Counted from the stretch's first letter, positions 1-7,971 are shown. The stretch: DNA of 58,945 nucleotides from an uncultured Clostridia bacterium (GCA_946555465.1 CAMNST010000016.1:1-58945), one strand, 5' to 3'. The notes: generated from the letters alone by a model not told the origin. Numbers and translations: made by a program.

Positions 1-1
1 G

Positions 2-34
2 AACAACGTACTTCTTTTTGTACGTTGTTTTTTT
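2..34 (+). terminator. Intrinsic terminator of an upstream gene
   Basis: A perfect 10-bp stem (2-11 with 20-29) with an 8-nt loop is followed by a T run. It ends transcription of a plus-strand gene lying left of the window. Confidence 0.75.
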
Positions 35-212
35 ATTTCCTTTTGTGTACTTTTTATCCACTGTTTTTCCTCCTTTGCCCTTTGCGTTCATATCTGCTTT
101 GCCCGCAAAGTTCATTTTTTTATATGAAAAAAGCAGGGCAATAATTTTGCTCTACTCTAATCAACTATTAAATTTAGGTATAAGAAAAGCACTATGCAAT
201 CAACCATAGTGC

Positions 213-413
213 TCAATCCGTAAATAAATATGAATATTTTTTTTGTATTTCTCTTATTTTTTTAGCAAATTTTTTATGAATTGCTACATTGAGTCCATCA
301 AGGCCTTTTACTTTGGGTTGCTCCACTGTTGACAGTTCTTCAATCATTTTAACCCTCGCATCATTGCATTCTTTAACATATTTCTCATAATCGGGATGCT
401 TTTTATTAATCAC
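213..413 (-). CDS. Small hypothetical protein coupled to the phage-head/JAMM-like gene
   Basis: A 66-residue charged, mostly helical protein with a GTG start at 413 and an AAAGGA-type ribosome site about 10 nt upstream. It overlaps the last codons of the preceding minus-strand gene by 8 bp, so the two are probably translated together. I recognise no family. Its size and its place directly behind a gene with a variable C-terminal effector-like domain fit an immunity or accessory protein, but that is inference from position only. The sequence is rich in Lys and Glu and has no signal peptide or membrane segment. Confidence 0.5.
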   Translation of the reverse strand: MINKKHPDYEKYVKECNDARVKMIEELSTVEQPKVKGLDGLNVAIHKKFAKKIREIQKKYSYLFTD

Positions 414-1350
414 TATTTTTTATCCTTTCATATTGGAAACCATATTTTTTTGACAATAATTTTATTGTTTCGTGGTAACCATCCTCATCAATATCAATTA
501 ATCCATCAACAGACATTTGATATACATTCTTTTGATACAAGTCACCAAACTCAGAAATAATATCATCATAATTTGCTGGTATTGTATCTTTTGTACTTTT
601 CATTACATAAATATACTTATAATCAGATGCTTTAGAGTATATCTGTTCTTTTTCCAAAAAGAAACCTACATCATTTCCGCTGAATGAAAAGTAAGTTTCT
701 TTTTTGGGATGATTATGATATGAATACGATCCCTTAAGATTCGAACCACCTTTTTGTGTTTCAATAAGATCTGTTTCAACAAACCCTGAAGAACCGTCAA
801 GACACCATACTTTACCGTCTGATGTAACTGTACAGTTACTTTCATACAGAAGATTTATTGATTCTTTTTCAAATTTATCTAACTCTTGTATTATAGCATT
901 TTTATCATTGTAATCAATAGTTTTGATTAATTTAGGTCTATTGTTGTTTTTATTATCTTTATCATTATCTGCAGAAAGACCTTTTAATTCCTTCTTAACA
1001 TACTTATCATACCACTGCTGATATGTCATATCTGCAGGCACGGTTATACTTTTTCCTGTGATAGGGTCTCTTGCCCAGCGCGTGCCTTTTCTGCTGCCTG
1101 TATCTGGCACAGTAACCGAACGACAGAACGGATGCATCGGCGGAAGGTTCACTCCTGCTTCTGCTTCTGAAACCGAGAAAGATATCAGGTCCAGTTTTCG
1201 GCAAATCTCAGATGTTTTAAGGTCAAGAGTTGCAAGAAAAAGATATTTTTCTATTCCTGCCTCTTTATATCCCATTAACATTCCCTGATTGGAGAAATAA
1301 TTGACCTCTGTTCTTATAAGGCGGCTTGCACAATACCGCTGCTTATTATG
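406..1350 (-). pseudogene. 5'-truncated phage minor capsid (SPP1 gp7-like) protein with C-terminal JAMM-like domain
   Basis: The reading frame resembles the C-terminal part of phage minor capsid/head-morphogenesis proteins (RTE, NQG and GYKEAGI blocks, then TLDLKTSEICRKLD and LPPMHPFCRS). The family-like reading continues upstream of the first ATG (1281) to about 1350, where an in-frame TAG interrupts it, so the N-terminal part is lost and this is a prophage remnant. Behind the capsid part, from about residue 105, lies a different domain containing HNHP followed nine residues later by SGND. This resembles the HxHP...SxxD metal-binding motif of JAB/JAMM peptidases. The downstream part is intact and could still be translated from the ATG at 1281. 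The JAMM assignment is tentative because the spacing is slightly longer than usual. Confidence 0.6.
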
Positions 1351-1355
1351 CTATG

Positions 1356-1384
1356 TTGATATTATATATATTTTATGTTAATAT
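1356..1384 (+). promoter_or_regulatory. Putative sigma-A promoter for the enzyme cluster
   Basis: TTGATA (1356-1361), a 17-nt spacer and TAATAT (1379-1384) lie about 30 nt upstream of the first kinase-like gene. The -10 box is imperfect, and the region is very AT-rich, which raises the chance of a random match. Confidence 0.4.
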
Positions 1385-1415
1385 AATTTTGAATTAATTA
1401 TCTTTTAGGTGAACA

Positions 1416-1910
1416 ATGAAAAAATTATATTTTATATCAGGTACTATGGGTGTTGGAAAAACAGCGGTGTGCCGAATTCTTAATACTAAACTTGATAACA
1501 GTGTTTTTCTTGATGGTGATTGGTGCTGGAATATGTCTCCTTTCTCTGTTACAGAAGAAACCAAAGAATTGGTTATGGAGAATATAACTTATCTTCTGAA
1601 TAATTATATTAAATGTTCTCAGTTTGATAATATTGTTTTTTGCTGGGTTATGCATAAACAGAAAATCATTGATGAAATTTTATCAAGTATTGACAGCGAT
1701 AACTGTGAAGTGAAATCCATATCTCTTGTGTGTCGTGCAGATGTATTAAAAAGTCATCTTCAAAAAGATATTTCAGATGGCATTCGCACTTCTGCAATCA
1801 TTGAGAAAAGCATCAGTTACCTTTCGTTGTATGATAAATTGAACACGTACAAAATTGATGTTTCGGATATAACTGCACTTCAGGCTGCTGACCGGATTAT
1901 TAAATTGTAG
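1416..1910 (+). CDS. P-loop nucleotide kinase-like protein (AAA_33/TmrB type)
   Basis: A 164-residue cytoplasmic protein. The N-terminus YFISGTMGVGKTAV is a Walker A loop (GxxGxGKT, residues 9-16), and the following DGDWCW segment matches the acceptor-site region of small phosphotransferases related to shikimate kinase, TmrB and chloramphenicol phosphotransferase. The length fits a single kinase domain with a lid region near residues 105-125. The ATG is chosen because AGGTGA lies 8 nt before it. It is the first gene of a same-strand run of small modifying enzymes. The substrate cannot be told from sequence; antibiotic, nucleoside or small-metabolite phosphorylation are all possible. Confidence 0.75.
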   Translation: MKKLYFISGTMGVGKTAVCRILNTKLDNSVFLDGDWCWNMSPFSVTEETKELVMENITYLLNNYIKCSQFDNIVFCWVMHKQKIIDEILSSIDSDNCEVKSISLVCRADVLKSHLQKDISDGIRTSAIIEKSISYLSLYDKLNTYKIDVSDITALQAADRIIKL

Positions 1911-1935
1911 GTTTTATTATTTGACAGGTGATAAT

Positions 1936-2592
1936 ATGATTGATGATGAACAGAATATAAGAGATTTTGTGAATTACGGTTCAAATAAATTTGCAAGTTG
2001 CACTGTCATTTCCGTTTTTTCTATATTGGAGGCTGTCTTTTTTGCAGTGATTTATTTTGTTTCGGATACGAGCAGGGATATTCAAACCGCTCTTTTCGGG
2101 ATGATTTTTTTTCTTATTTATGCACTTTTTATTTTTATATATTTAAAAGTGATTAATAAATATGAAAAAAGCATTTTGACTGGTTATATAAATAACTGTG
2201 TTGTAATTTTTTCTTTTTCTTTGCTCACAATTTATATGCTTATTTTTGTGCTTGTTCATATGTATGCCGGCATATTGAATTATGCCTTGTGTTTTTCATT
2301 GTATTTTCTTTTTTCAATTTTTAATATAGTAAATACAGTTAAAAAAATCAGAAACGGAGTATTTGGAGAATATCTCAAACCCGGTTATAAAGTTAACAGC
2401 AAATTCATTTCTGCAATAATGATTGCTTCTGTTTTGGCCGCATTGGCAGTCAGAATATCCATAAAATATGTCAATCAGGCAGTTATCATGATTATTATGG
2501 AAATTATTTTAATGATTTTGCTTTTGATATATTCAATCGGAAATGCCAATTTTATAAAAGTCTATTACATTCTCAAGTATAAAATCAGTTAA
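1936..2592 (+). CDS. Six-helix integral membrane protein, unknown function
   Basis: A 218-residue protein with about six hydrophobic segments (roughly residues 20-45, 53-78, 87-110, 113-133, 155-175 and 185-205) and a short acidic N-terminus. Translation from the ATG at 1936 is preferred over an earlier TTG because AGGTGA sits seven nt upstream of it. There are 25 bp between it and the kinase-like gene, so the two are probably co-transcribed. I recognise no catalytic motif. A transporter or membrane sensor role is possible but unsupported. Confidence 0.65.
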   Translation: MIDDEQNIRDFVNYGSNKFASCTVISVFSILEAVFFAVIYFVSDTSRDIQTALFGMIFFLIYALFIFIYLKVINKYEKSILTGYINNCVVIFSFSLLTIYMLIFVLVHMYAGILNYALCFSLYFLFSIFNIVNTVKKIRNGVFGEYLKPGYKVNSKFISAIMIASVLAALAVRISIKYVNQAVIMIIMEIILMILLLIYSIGNANFIKVYYILKYKIS

Positions 2593-2606
2593 GAAAAATA
2601 TTTTTG

Positions 2607-2635
2607 TTGACAAAAAATATCTTTTGTGGTATTGT
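2607..2635 (+). promoter_or_regulatory. Sigma-A promoter for a short leader RNA / NUDIX gene
   Basis: Consensus TTGACA (2607-2612), exactly 17 nt, then TATTGT (2630-2635). The predicted start near 2642 lies just before a hairpin and a 5S-like segment. Confidence 0.6.
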
Positions 2636-2641
2636 TATTTT

Positions 2642-2739
2642 CACAAGGTCAGCCGAAACTGACTAAATCAAGTTATCTGTTCCCATCCCGAACACAGTAT
2701 TTATGTGCTTGTATTTTATACAGGCACTTTTTATTTTTT
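2642..2739 (+). ncRNA. Candidate ~95-nt RNA with 5S-rRNA-like core
   Basis: Between its own promoter and a terminator there is no ORF of note. It contains a 5-bp hairpin (2648-2663), then CTGTTCCCATCCCGAACACA (2677-2696), which matches the strongly conserved helix III/loop C region of bacterial 5S rRNA, then the terminator hairpin. The flanks do not resemble the rest of 5S rRNA. It could be a small RNA, an attenuating leader of the NUDIX gene, or a decayed 5S fragment. Confidence 0.45.
2705..2739 (+). terminator. Terminator/attenuator before the first NUDIX gene
   Basis: A 10-bp stem (2705-2714 with 2718-2727, one G-U pair) is followed by a long T-rich run. It lies only 20 nt before the NUDIX ATG, so readthrough of it would be needed for expression from the promoter at 2607. 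Confidence 0.65.
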
Positions 2740-2758
2740 ATGAAAGGCGGATAAGAAT

Positions 2759-3247
2759 ATGGACTTAACATTTAAAACAGAAGAAGGCATTTTTAATTAC
2801 CGTGTCACCGCTGTAATTATTCATGACGGAAAACTGCTTGCGATGAAAAACGAACTTTCACCTTATTATTTTTTGCCCGGGGGCAGAGTAAATCTTCATG
2901 AAAGGGCAGAGGATGCTGTTTTAAGGGAACTGAAAGAAGAACTGAATATTGATGCAAAAATTGAAAGAATATTATGGTTTAATCAGAGTTTTTTTATTGA
3001 AGATACAACGAAAGATAAATTTCACGAAATTTGTCTTTATTTTTTGATGGACATAAGCGATACGGATTTGCTTGAGAAGGGAGATAATTTTATAATCCCC
3101 GAAGGCAGGCATACAAATTATTTTGAATGGTTGCCCTTTAAAAGTCTGGATGATGCATATCTTTACCCTAATTTTATAAAATCTAAAATAAGTTCACTTC
3201 CGATGAATCCTGAATTTTTAACAGAGATACGGGATGAAATTATATAA
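2759..3247 (+). CDS. NUDIX hydrolase
   Basis: A 162-residue protein with the Nudix box G-x5-E-x7-REL-x-EE at residues 42-61, preceded by the usual FLPGG turn. Such enzymes hydrolyse nucleoside diphosphates linked to another moiety, using Mg2+ held by the RELxEE glutamates. The usual Gly near the end of the box is replaced by Asn (EELNI). The ATG follows GAAAGGCGG. A second, dissimilar NUDIX gene starts 27 bp downstream, so both are probably in one operon. The substrate is not predictable; house-cleaning of damaged nucleotides or an antibiotic-related role are options. Confidence 0.85.
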   Translation: MDLTFKTEEGIFNYRVTAVIIHDGKLLAMKNELSPYYFLPGGRVNLHERAEDAVLRELKEELNIDAKIERILWFNQSFFIEDTTKDKFHEICLYFLMDISDTDLLEKGDNFIIPEGRHTNYFEWLPFKSLDDAYLYPNFIKSKISSLPMNPEFLTEIRDEII

Positions 3248-3274
3248 TTATTAAAAGTATAGGGGGGATGAAAT

Positions 3275-3826
3275 ATGGAATTGTTTGATTTATATAATGC
3301 GGATCGTGAAAAGACAGATGAAGTTATGGAACGCGGAAAGTCAATTCCGGATAACCGATATCATCTGGTTGTGCATATATGCATCATAAATTCAAAGGGC
3401 GAGATGCTGATTCAGCGGCGCCAGTCCTTTAAATTGGATTGGCCTGGTATGTGGGATTTAACCTGCGGCGGTTCTGCAATAAGCGGTGAAAACAGTGCCC
3501 GAGCAGCATCACGGGAACTTGAGGAAGAGATAGGATATAAAATGTCTTTTAACAATATACGGCCTGTGTTTACAATTCATTTTGACCATGGTTTTGATGA
3601 TATTTATATTGTTGAAAAAGATGTAGATATGCATAATCTTGTTTTACAGTATGAAGAGGTTCAGGCAGTAAAGTGGGCGACACAGGAAGAAATTATAGAT
3701 ATGATAGATAGAGGCATATTTATTCCTTATCATAAAGAACTTATTAAACTTTTGTTTTTTATGAAAAACCATAGGGGAACTTTTGTTATAGATGATTTAT
3801 CAGAAAATAGCAGAATGGAGAAATAA
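3275..3826 (+). CDS. NUDIX hydrolase, Idi/YfcD-like
   Basis: A 183-residue protein with an intact Nudix box, GSAISGENSARAASRELEEE followed by IG (about residues 66-87). The start, ELFDLYNADREKT, is typical of the Idi-like/YfcD NUDIX branch, in which QRR and W-P-G-W-D-like segments precede the box (here IQRRQSFKLDWPGMWDLT). GGGGGG lies 10 nt before the ATG. The gene ends one base before the TTG start of the next methyltransferase gene, suggesting translational coupling. The branch includes isopentenyl-diphosphate isomerase, but close relatives are mostly uncharacterised pyrophosphohydrolases. Confidence 0.85.
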   Translation: MELFDLYNADREKTDEVMERGKSIPDNRYHLVVHICIINSKGEMLIQRRQSFKLDWPGMWDLTCGGSAISGENSARAASRELEEEIGYKMSFNNIRPVFTIHFDHGFDDIYIVEKDVDMHNLVLQYEEVQAVKWATQEEIIDMIDRGIFIPYHKELIKLLFFMKNHRGTFVIDDLSENSRMEK

Positions 3827-3827
3827 A

Positions 3828-4580
3828 TTGTCACAGAATATTTTTGATAATAAAGAATTTTTTGAAGAATATAAAAAACTCAGAGAAACAGATAACAATT
3901 ATAACGATTTGCTTGAGCAGCCTGCCATGAAAAATATAATGCCTGATTTAAGCGGAAAAACAATTCTTGATATCGGGTGCGGTTATGGAAATAACTGTAT
4001 TGATTTTCTAAATGCAGGTGCCGTAAAGGTTGTTGGTATTGATATTTCCGAGAAAATGCTTTCGGTTGCAAAAAGCCTTAATCATCATGAAAATATTGAA
4101 TATATACAAATGGATATGTCTGATATTTCAAAACTGAACACAAAATTTGATTTGGTCTATTCTTCACTTGCATTTCATTATGCAGAAGATTTTGAAAAAT
4201 TAGTTTCTGATATTTTTTGTCTGCTTAACGAAAACGGCGAACTTCTTTTTTCTCAGGAACATCCTTTGGTTACTGCCTCGAAGGATGAAAACGGTGGATA
4301 TTATCTTTATAATACTGCCGGCAAAGCAACTGCTTTTGTTGTTTCTGATTACAGTTATGCAGGAAAACGCTCAGGTAAATGGTTTGTTGATGGGGTAGAA
4401 AATTATCACAGAACTTTTTCTGATATTATAAATTCACTTTGCAGAGCAGGTTTTATAATGAAAGAAGTATGTGAACCGCTGCCCGGCGAATATGCAGTTA
4501 TGAAAAGGAATGGACTTTCAAAGGAATTTATAAAACCAACTTTTTTAATCGTTCGTGCAAAGAAACCCAAAAAGAATTGA
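3828..4580 (+). CDS. Class I SAM-dependent methyltransferase
   Basis: A 250-residue Rossmann-fold methyltransferase. Motif I is ILDIGCGYGNNC (about residues 47-58), followed by the acidic end of strand 2 (GIDIS) and a YSSLAFHY segment at motif IV. The TTG at 3828 is chosen: it follows GGAG by 8 nt, immediately follows the NUDIX stop, and gives the family-like start SQNIFDNKEFF. An ATG 36 nt earlier would sit inside the NUDIX gene without a ribosome site. The substrate is unknown; relatives are small-molecule methyltransferases. Confidence 0.8.
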   Translation: MSQNIFDNKEFFEEYKKLRETDNNYNDLLEQPAMKNIMPDLSGKTILDIGCGYGNNCIDFLNAGAVKVVGIDISEKMLSVAKSLNHHENIEYIQMDMSDISKLNTKFDLVYSSLAFHYAEDFEKLVSDIFCLLNENGELLFSQEHPLVTASKDENGGYYLYNTAGKATAFVVSDYSYAGKRSGKWFVDGVENYHRTFSDIINSLCRAGFIMKEVCEPLPGEYAVMKRNGLSKEFIKPTFLIVRAKKPKKN

Positions 4581-4635
4581 CATTATGTATTCGTCGGTAT
4601 TATTATTGAATTAATAATAAAGTTTAGGTGATAAA

Positions 4636-5133
4636 ATGATCATTCATCCGATTGAACCTGTTTTTAACAAAAATTCCAAAATACTTATACTCGGTTCTTT
4701 TCCGTCTGTTAAGTCGAGAGAAGAAGGCTTTTATTACGGTCATAAGCAAAATCGTTTCTGGCGTGTGCTTTCAAAAATCTGTAAATGCGAACTTCCTGAA
4801 AGCAAGGATGATAAGAAAAAAATGCTTCTTGATTATAACATTGCCCTCTGGGATGTTATAAAATCATGTGAAATTGAAGGCTCAAGTGACAGTTCCATAA
4901 CAAATGTAACTGTTAATGATATAAAGAGTATAGTTGAAAATACAGATGTAAAATATATTTTTACAAACGGAAAAAAAGCAGATAATCTGTATAAAAAGCA
5001 CCTCGAAAATGAAGTGAAAATAAAAGCATTATGCCTGCCTTCAACAAGTCCTGCCAATGCTTCATGGAGTTTTGAAAAGTTGTATAATTTTTGGAATAAG
5101 GAAATTTCTTCAAAACTTTTTGTTGACAGATGA
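4636..5133 (+). CDS. Hypoxanthine/uracil-DNA glycosylase (UDG superfamily, DNA-deoxyinosine glycosylase type)
   Basis: A 165-residue protein with LGSFPSVKSREEGFYYGH (residues 16-33) followed by QNRFWRVL. This matches the N-terminal active-site block of the hypoxanthine-DNA glycosylase group of the UDG superfamily. Near the C-terminus LPSTSPANASWSF is the DNA-intercalation/leucine-loop region. The enzyme would remove deaminated bases (deoxyinosine, possibly uracil) from DNA. AGGTGA precedes the ATG by 6 nt. A promoter for the next leader region lies inside its last codons. It is the one clear DNA-repair enzyme in a run otherwise made of small-molecule modifying enzymes. Confidence 0.85.
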   Translation: MIIHPIEPVFNKNSKILILGSFPSVKSREEGFYYGHKQNRFWRVLSKICKCELPESKDDKKKMLLDYNIALWDVIKSCEIEGSSDSSITNVTVNDIKSIVENTDVKYIFTNGKKADNLYKKHLENEVKIKALCLPSTSPANASWSFEKLYNFWNKEISSKLFVDR

Positions 5134-5151
5134 TAATCTTTGTGTTAGTAT
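5123..5151 (+). promoter_or_regulatory. Sigma-A promoter for leader peptide/GNAT unit
   Basis: TTGACA (5123-5128), 17 nt, TAGTAT (5146-5151). The -35 box lies within the end of the glycosylase gene. The transcript would begin about 5158, just ahead of a small ORF. Confidence 0.6.
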
Positions 5152-5174
5152 GAGAAAAAATCAAAGAGGTAAAT

Positions 5175-5279
5175 ATGATGTTTAATCTTATTTCAAAATC
5201 CGATATGCAGCAGTCTCCCATGTATGATTATTCATGGGATTATTTGCTTTGCGTTCATCGGAATTTGAAGATAAAATAG
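5175..5279 (+). CDS. 34-residue leader peptide candidate
   Basis: A small ORF starting ATGATG, preceded by AAAGAGG at good spacing, encoding 34 residues beginning MMFNLISKSDMQQSP and containing a WDYLLCVHRN segment. It lies between a strong promoter and a strong terminator hairpin that precedes an acetyltransferase gene. This is the layout of ribosome-mediated attenuators that control some antibiotic-resistance genes in Firmicutes. I do not recognise the peptide. It is too short for family evidence, so the case rests on the start signals and layout. Confidence 0.45.
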   Translation: MMFNLISKSDMQQSPMYDYSWDYLLCVHRNLKIK

Positions 5280-5307
5280 CATTTTGATATACTGTATTTT
5301 ATTTTGT

Positions 5308-5344
5308 AACGCTGATGAACAGAAATGTTTGTCAGCGTTTTTTA
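5308..5344 (+). terminator. Leader terminator/attenuator before GNAT gene
   Basis: A long stem (5308-5321 with 5326-5339) closed by a GAAA tetraloop, with a G-U pair and one mismatch, is followed by TTTTT. It lies 27 nt upstream of the GTG start of the GNAT gene. Confidence 0.75.
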
Positions 5345-5366
5345 TTATCTGAAAGGGGTTTTTATT

Positions 5367-5819
5367 GTGATAAGGTTAACAAGAATAAAAGAAAATGAAC
5401 TGAAACAGGCATTTTTTATGATGAAAAAGGGCTTTTTCCCCACATTTATACAGTATCGCGATAGAATAAATCCTATTTTTCAAAGTTATGGAAAGTTCAG
5501 AAATAAGTATAATAAATCAAAAATGTACTGGATTGTTTTTAACGGTGAACGTGTCGGTGAAATATCTTTAGTTATTAAGGACAGTCAAATTCATCTATCG
5601 GATTTTTTTATCCTTTCTGAATATCAAAACAGAGGAATCGGGCAGCAGGTGCTCAGAAGCCTTGAAGATATGTACAGTGCCGGTGTCTGGCATCTCTTCA
5701 CTATAAAAGAAGAAAAAAGAAATATACACCTTTATGAAAAGTTCTGCTTTATTCCCTCCGGGGTAGAGCATAAAATTAATAAACGTATGACATTGGTTGA
5801 ATATGAAAAAAGAAAATGA
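5367..5819 (+). CDS. GNAT-family N-acetyltransferase
   Basis: A 150-residue single-domain acetyltransferase. The acetyl-CoA pyrophosphate loop is seen as YQNRGIGQQVL (about residues 87-97), preceded by the beta-4 strand segment IHLSDFFILSEY. The following beta-5 segment and FYEKFCF-like tail (LYEKFCFIPSG) are typical. GTG at 5367 is chosen because GAAAGGGG precedes it by 8 nt; the earlier in-frame ATG lies inside the terminator hairpin. The acceptor substrate is unknown. The attenuator-like leader suggests regulated expression, as for some drug-modifying enzymes. Confidence 0.8.
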   Translation: MIRLTRIKENELKQAFFMMKKGFFPTFIQYRDRINPIFQSYGKFRNKYNKSKMYWIVFNGERVGEISLVIKDSQIHLSDFFILSEYQNRGIGQQVLRSLEDMYSAGVWHLFTIKEEKRNIHLYEKFCFIPSGVEHKINKRMTLVEYEKRK

Positions 5820-5837
5820 CGCAGGTGAGGTTTCATT

Positions 5838-6623
5838 ATGAAAAAGGAATTTGAATATATTGAAGAATTTTATAAGCATTATGATGAGGAGGGCAGGCTG
5901 CTGAAAAAGAACCGTCTTCCTGAATATTTAACAACAATGAGATATATAGAAAAATATCTTACTGCAAATTCGAGAATACTTGAAATCGGTGCAGGTACGG
6001 GAAGGTATTCCTTAGCGCTTGCTGAAAAGGGATATAAAATAGATGCTGTTGAACTTGTTGAACACAATCTGAATATACTTAAATCAAAAATAAAGCCTGA
6101 AATGAAAATAAATACGTATATCGGAAATGCCGTCGATTTGAATTTTCTGAAAAATGACAGTTATGATATCGTACTTTTGCTTGGTCCGATGTATCATCTT
6201 TTTACTGATGAAGATAAGCACCGTGCAATCAGCGAGGCTTTAAGGGTTGCCAAGAAAGGTGCAGTTATATTTGCTGCTTACTGCAATAATGATACATGTA
6301 TGTATAAAATGTTTTATAAAAAGAAAATTCTTGATTATCTTGACAGTGGATTAATTGATGAAAACTATCACGCCTATTCAAGTCCTAATCTTGTTTTTGA
6401 ACTGTACAGAAAACCGGATATAGACAATCTGATGAAAGATTACAATGTTACACGCCTGCATTTTGTTGGTGTTGATATGCTTTCTTATCTGCACAGCAAC
6501 AAATTGAACAAACTTAATAAAAGAGAATTTAATGAGTATATGAAATTTTTGAATACCATTTGTGAGCGTGAAGATTTGGTCGGTTTTTCGATTCATATGC
6601 TCGATATATTCAGAAAAAACTGA
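5838..6623 (+). CDS. Class I SAM-dependent methyltransferase
   Basis: A 261-residue methyltransferase with motif I ILEIGAGTGRYSLALAEKG (about residues 48-66), acidic motif II (VELVE) and a VLLLGPMYHL segment at motif IV. These are features of the small-molecule or rRNA-unrelated methyltransferase branch with a lid-like C-terminal region. The ATG follows GGTGAGG. It starts 18 bp after the GNAT stop and is followed by a third methyltransferase 10 bp downstream, so it lies in an operon. The substrate is unknown. Confidence 0.8.
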   Translation: MKKEFEYIEEFYKHYDEEGRLLKKNRLPEYLTTMRYIEKYLTANSRILEIGAGTGRYSLALAEKGYKIDAVELVEHNLNILKSKIKPEMKINTYIGNAVDLNFLKNDSYDIVLLLGPMYHLFTDEDKHRAISEALRVAKKGAVIFAAYCNNDTCMYKMFYKKKILDYLDSGLIDENYHAYSSPNLVFELYRKPDIDNLMKDYNVTRLHFVGVDMLSYLHSNKLNKLNKREFNEYMKFLNTICEREDLVGFSIHMLDIFRKN

Positions 6624-6633
6624 GGTGAAAACT

Positions 6634-7422
6634 GTGATAAAAAATATAAATATTGATAACGGCAAAGCATTTGACTGGGGTCTTGCCTCAGAAGAATATG
6701 CAAAATTCAGAGATATTTATCCCGAAGAATTTTATAAAAAAATTGTTGATTTAGGATATTGTAAAAACGGTCAGAAAGTTCTTGATTTGGGAACAGGCAC
6801 CGGTGTTCTTCCGCGGAATATGTATAAATACGGTGCCGAGTTTACAGGCACGGATATATCTGAAAATCAGATATCTTTTGCAGAAAAATTATCTTCAGCA
6901 GCAGATATGCATATAAAGTATATTGTATCATCGGCAGAAAATCTTGATTTTGCAGAAAATACTTTTGATGTTGTTACTGCCTGTCAGTGTTTTATGTATT
7001 TTGATAAAAAAATTATTCTTCCTAAAATACATAAGTTTTTAAAAGATAACGGTCATTTTTTAATTCTTTTTATGGCATGGCTGCCATATGAAAGTGATAT
7101 TGCAAAGAAAAGCGAAGATCTGGTTTTGAAATATAACCCCGACTGGAGCGGTGCAGGAATGACAAGATATGAACTGAAAGCGCCCCAATGGTCTGAAGAA
7201 TTATTTACGGTTTCAAATGCAGTTACTTTTAATATGGATGTTTCTTTCACAAGAGAAACGTGGCACGGACGCATTAAGGCCTGCAGAGGAATAGGTGCTT
7301 CATCTTTAAGTAAAAAAGAAATTTTTGAATGGGAAAAGGAACATCTCAAATTTCTTAATACACAGCCTGAAACATTTTCTATACCTCATTATGCAAGCAT
7401 ACTTGATTTGAAGAAAAAGTGA
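6634..7422 (+). CDS. Class I SAM-dependent methyltransferase
   Basis: A 262-residue protein starting at GTG 6634 behind GAGGTGA. Motif I is VLDLGTGTGVLPRNM (about residues 49-63), with GTDIS at motif II and VTACQCFMYF at motif IV. These are typical of UbiE/Methyltransf_11-like enzymes. The C-terminal part (SFTRETWHGRIKACRG) is shared with a subgroup of uncharacterised bacterial methyltransferases. It overlaps nothing and is followed directly by the second kinase-like gene. An upstream ATG at 6562 would be inside the preceding gene and has no ribosome site. Confidence 0.8.
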   Translation: MIKNINIDNGKAFDWGLASEEYAKFRDIYPEEFYKKIVDLGYCKNGQKVLDLGTGTGVLPRNMYKYGAEFTGTDISENQISFAEKLSSAADMHIKYIVSSAENLDFAENTFDVVTACQCFMYFDKKIILPKIHKFLKDNGHFLILFMAWLPYESDIAKKSEDLVLKYNPDWSGAGMTRYELKAPQWSEELFTVSNAVTFNMDVSFTRETWHGRIKACRGIGASSLSKKEIFEWEKEHLKFLNTQPETFSIPHYASILDLKKK

Positions 7423-7433
7423 GGTGCGAAAAA

Positions 7434-7970
7434 ATGGTTATCTATATAACAGGTGCACCGAGATGCGGCAAGACAACACTTGCCCAAAAACTTCTGTCTG
7501 AAATTTCAGATGCATCTTTGCTGAGTCTTGATGCACTTTCAAAAGCCGTCAGAAATACTTTTACTGATTTTAAACTCTATTCCGATAAAGTTCTTATAAG
7601 TCCCGATATTAACCGAGATGTGTTTTTGAAATTTGTAAAAAAGTATGCGGAGTGTTTTATTAAAGAGTATCCGGATAAAACATTAATTGTTGAAGGATGC
7701 CACTTTACACCGGATGAGTTTAAATCTGGATTTTACAATTCAAAAATTATCTGTATGGGGTTAACTTCAAAGAAAATGATATGTAATTGTGTATTAAACA
7801 AAGACTGGATGTCAGAATTATCTGAGAAAAGGCGAAACGAATATGTAAACCTGATATATGATTATTCACTTGATATGAAGACAAATGAAAATACCGATAT
7901 GTACAGATATTTTGAATTTGAAAAAATGGATTTTAAAGATATTTTACATTATATAGAAAAAGGTGATTAA
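7434..7970 (+). CDS. P-loop kinase-like protein (AAA/adenylate kinase-like)
   Basis: A 178-residue protein whose N-terminus VIYITGAPRCGKTTLAQKL holds a Walker A loop (GAPRCGKTT, residues 7-15). A later LIVEGCHF segment resembles the Walker B strand of small nucleotide/antibiotic kinases, where Glu follows the hydrophobic strand. GAGGTG precedes the ATG by about 8 nt. It overlaps no gene and is tightly packed between a methyltransferase and a GNAT gene. It is distinct in sequence from the kinase-like gene at 1416. The substrate is unknown. Confidence 0.75.
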   Translation: MVIYITGAPRCGKTTLAQKLLSEISDASLLSLDALSKAVRNTFTDFKLYSDKVLISPDINRDVFLKFVKKYAECFIKEYPDKTLIVEGCHFTPDEFKSGFYNSKIICMGLTSKKMICNCVLNKDWMSELSEKRRNEYVNLIYDYSLDMKTNENTDMYRYFEFEKMDFKDILHYIEKGD

Positions 7971-7971
7971 A

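Noticed and set aside
18-209. A 63-codon plus-strand ORF at the left edge
   Set aside because: No ribosome site, it starts inside a terminator, and its composition is that of a hydrophobic random translation of AT-rich DNA.
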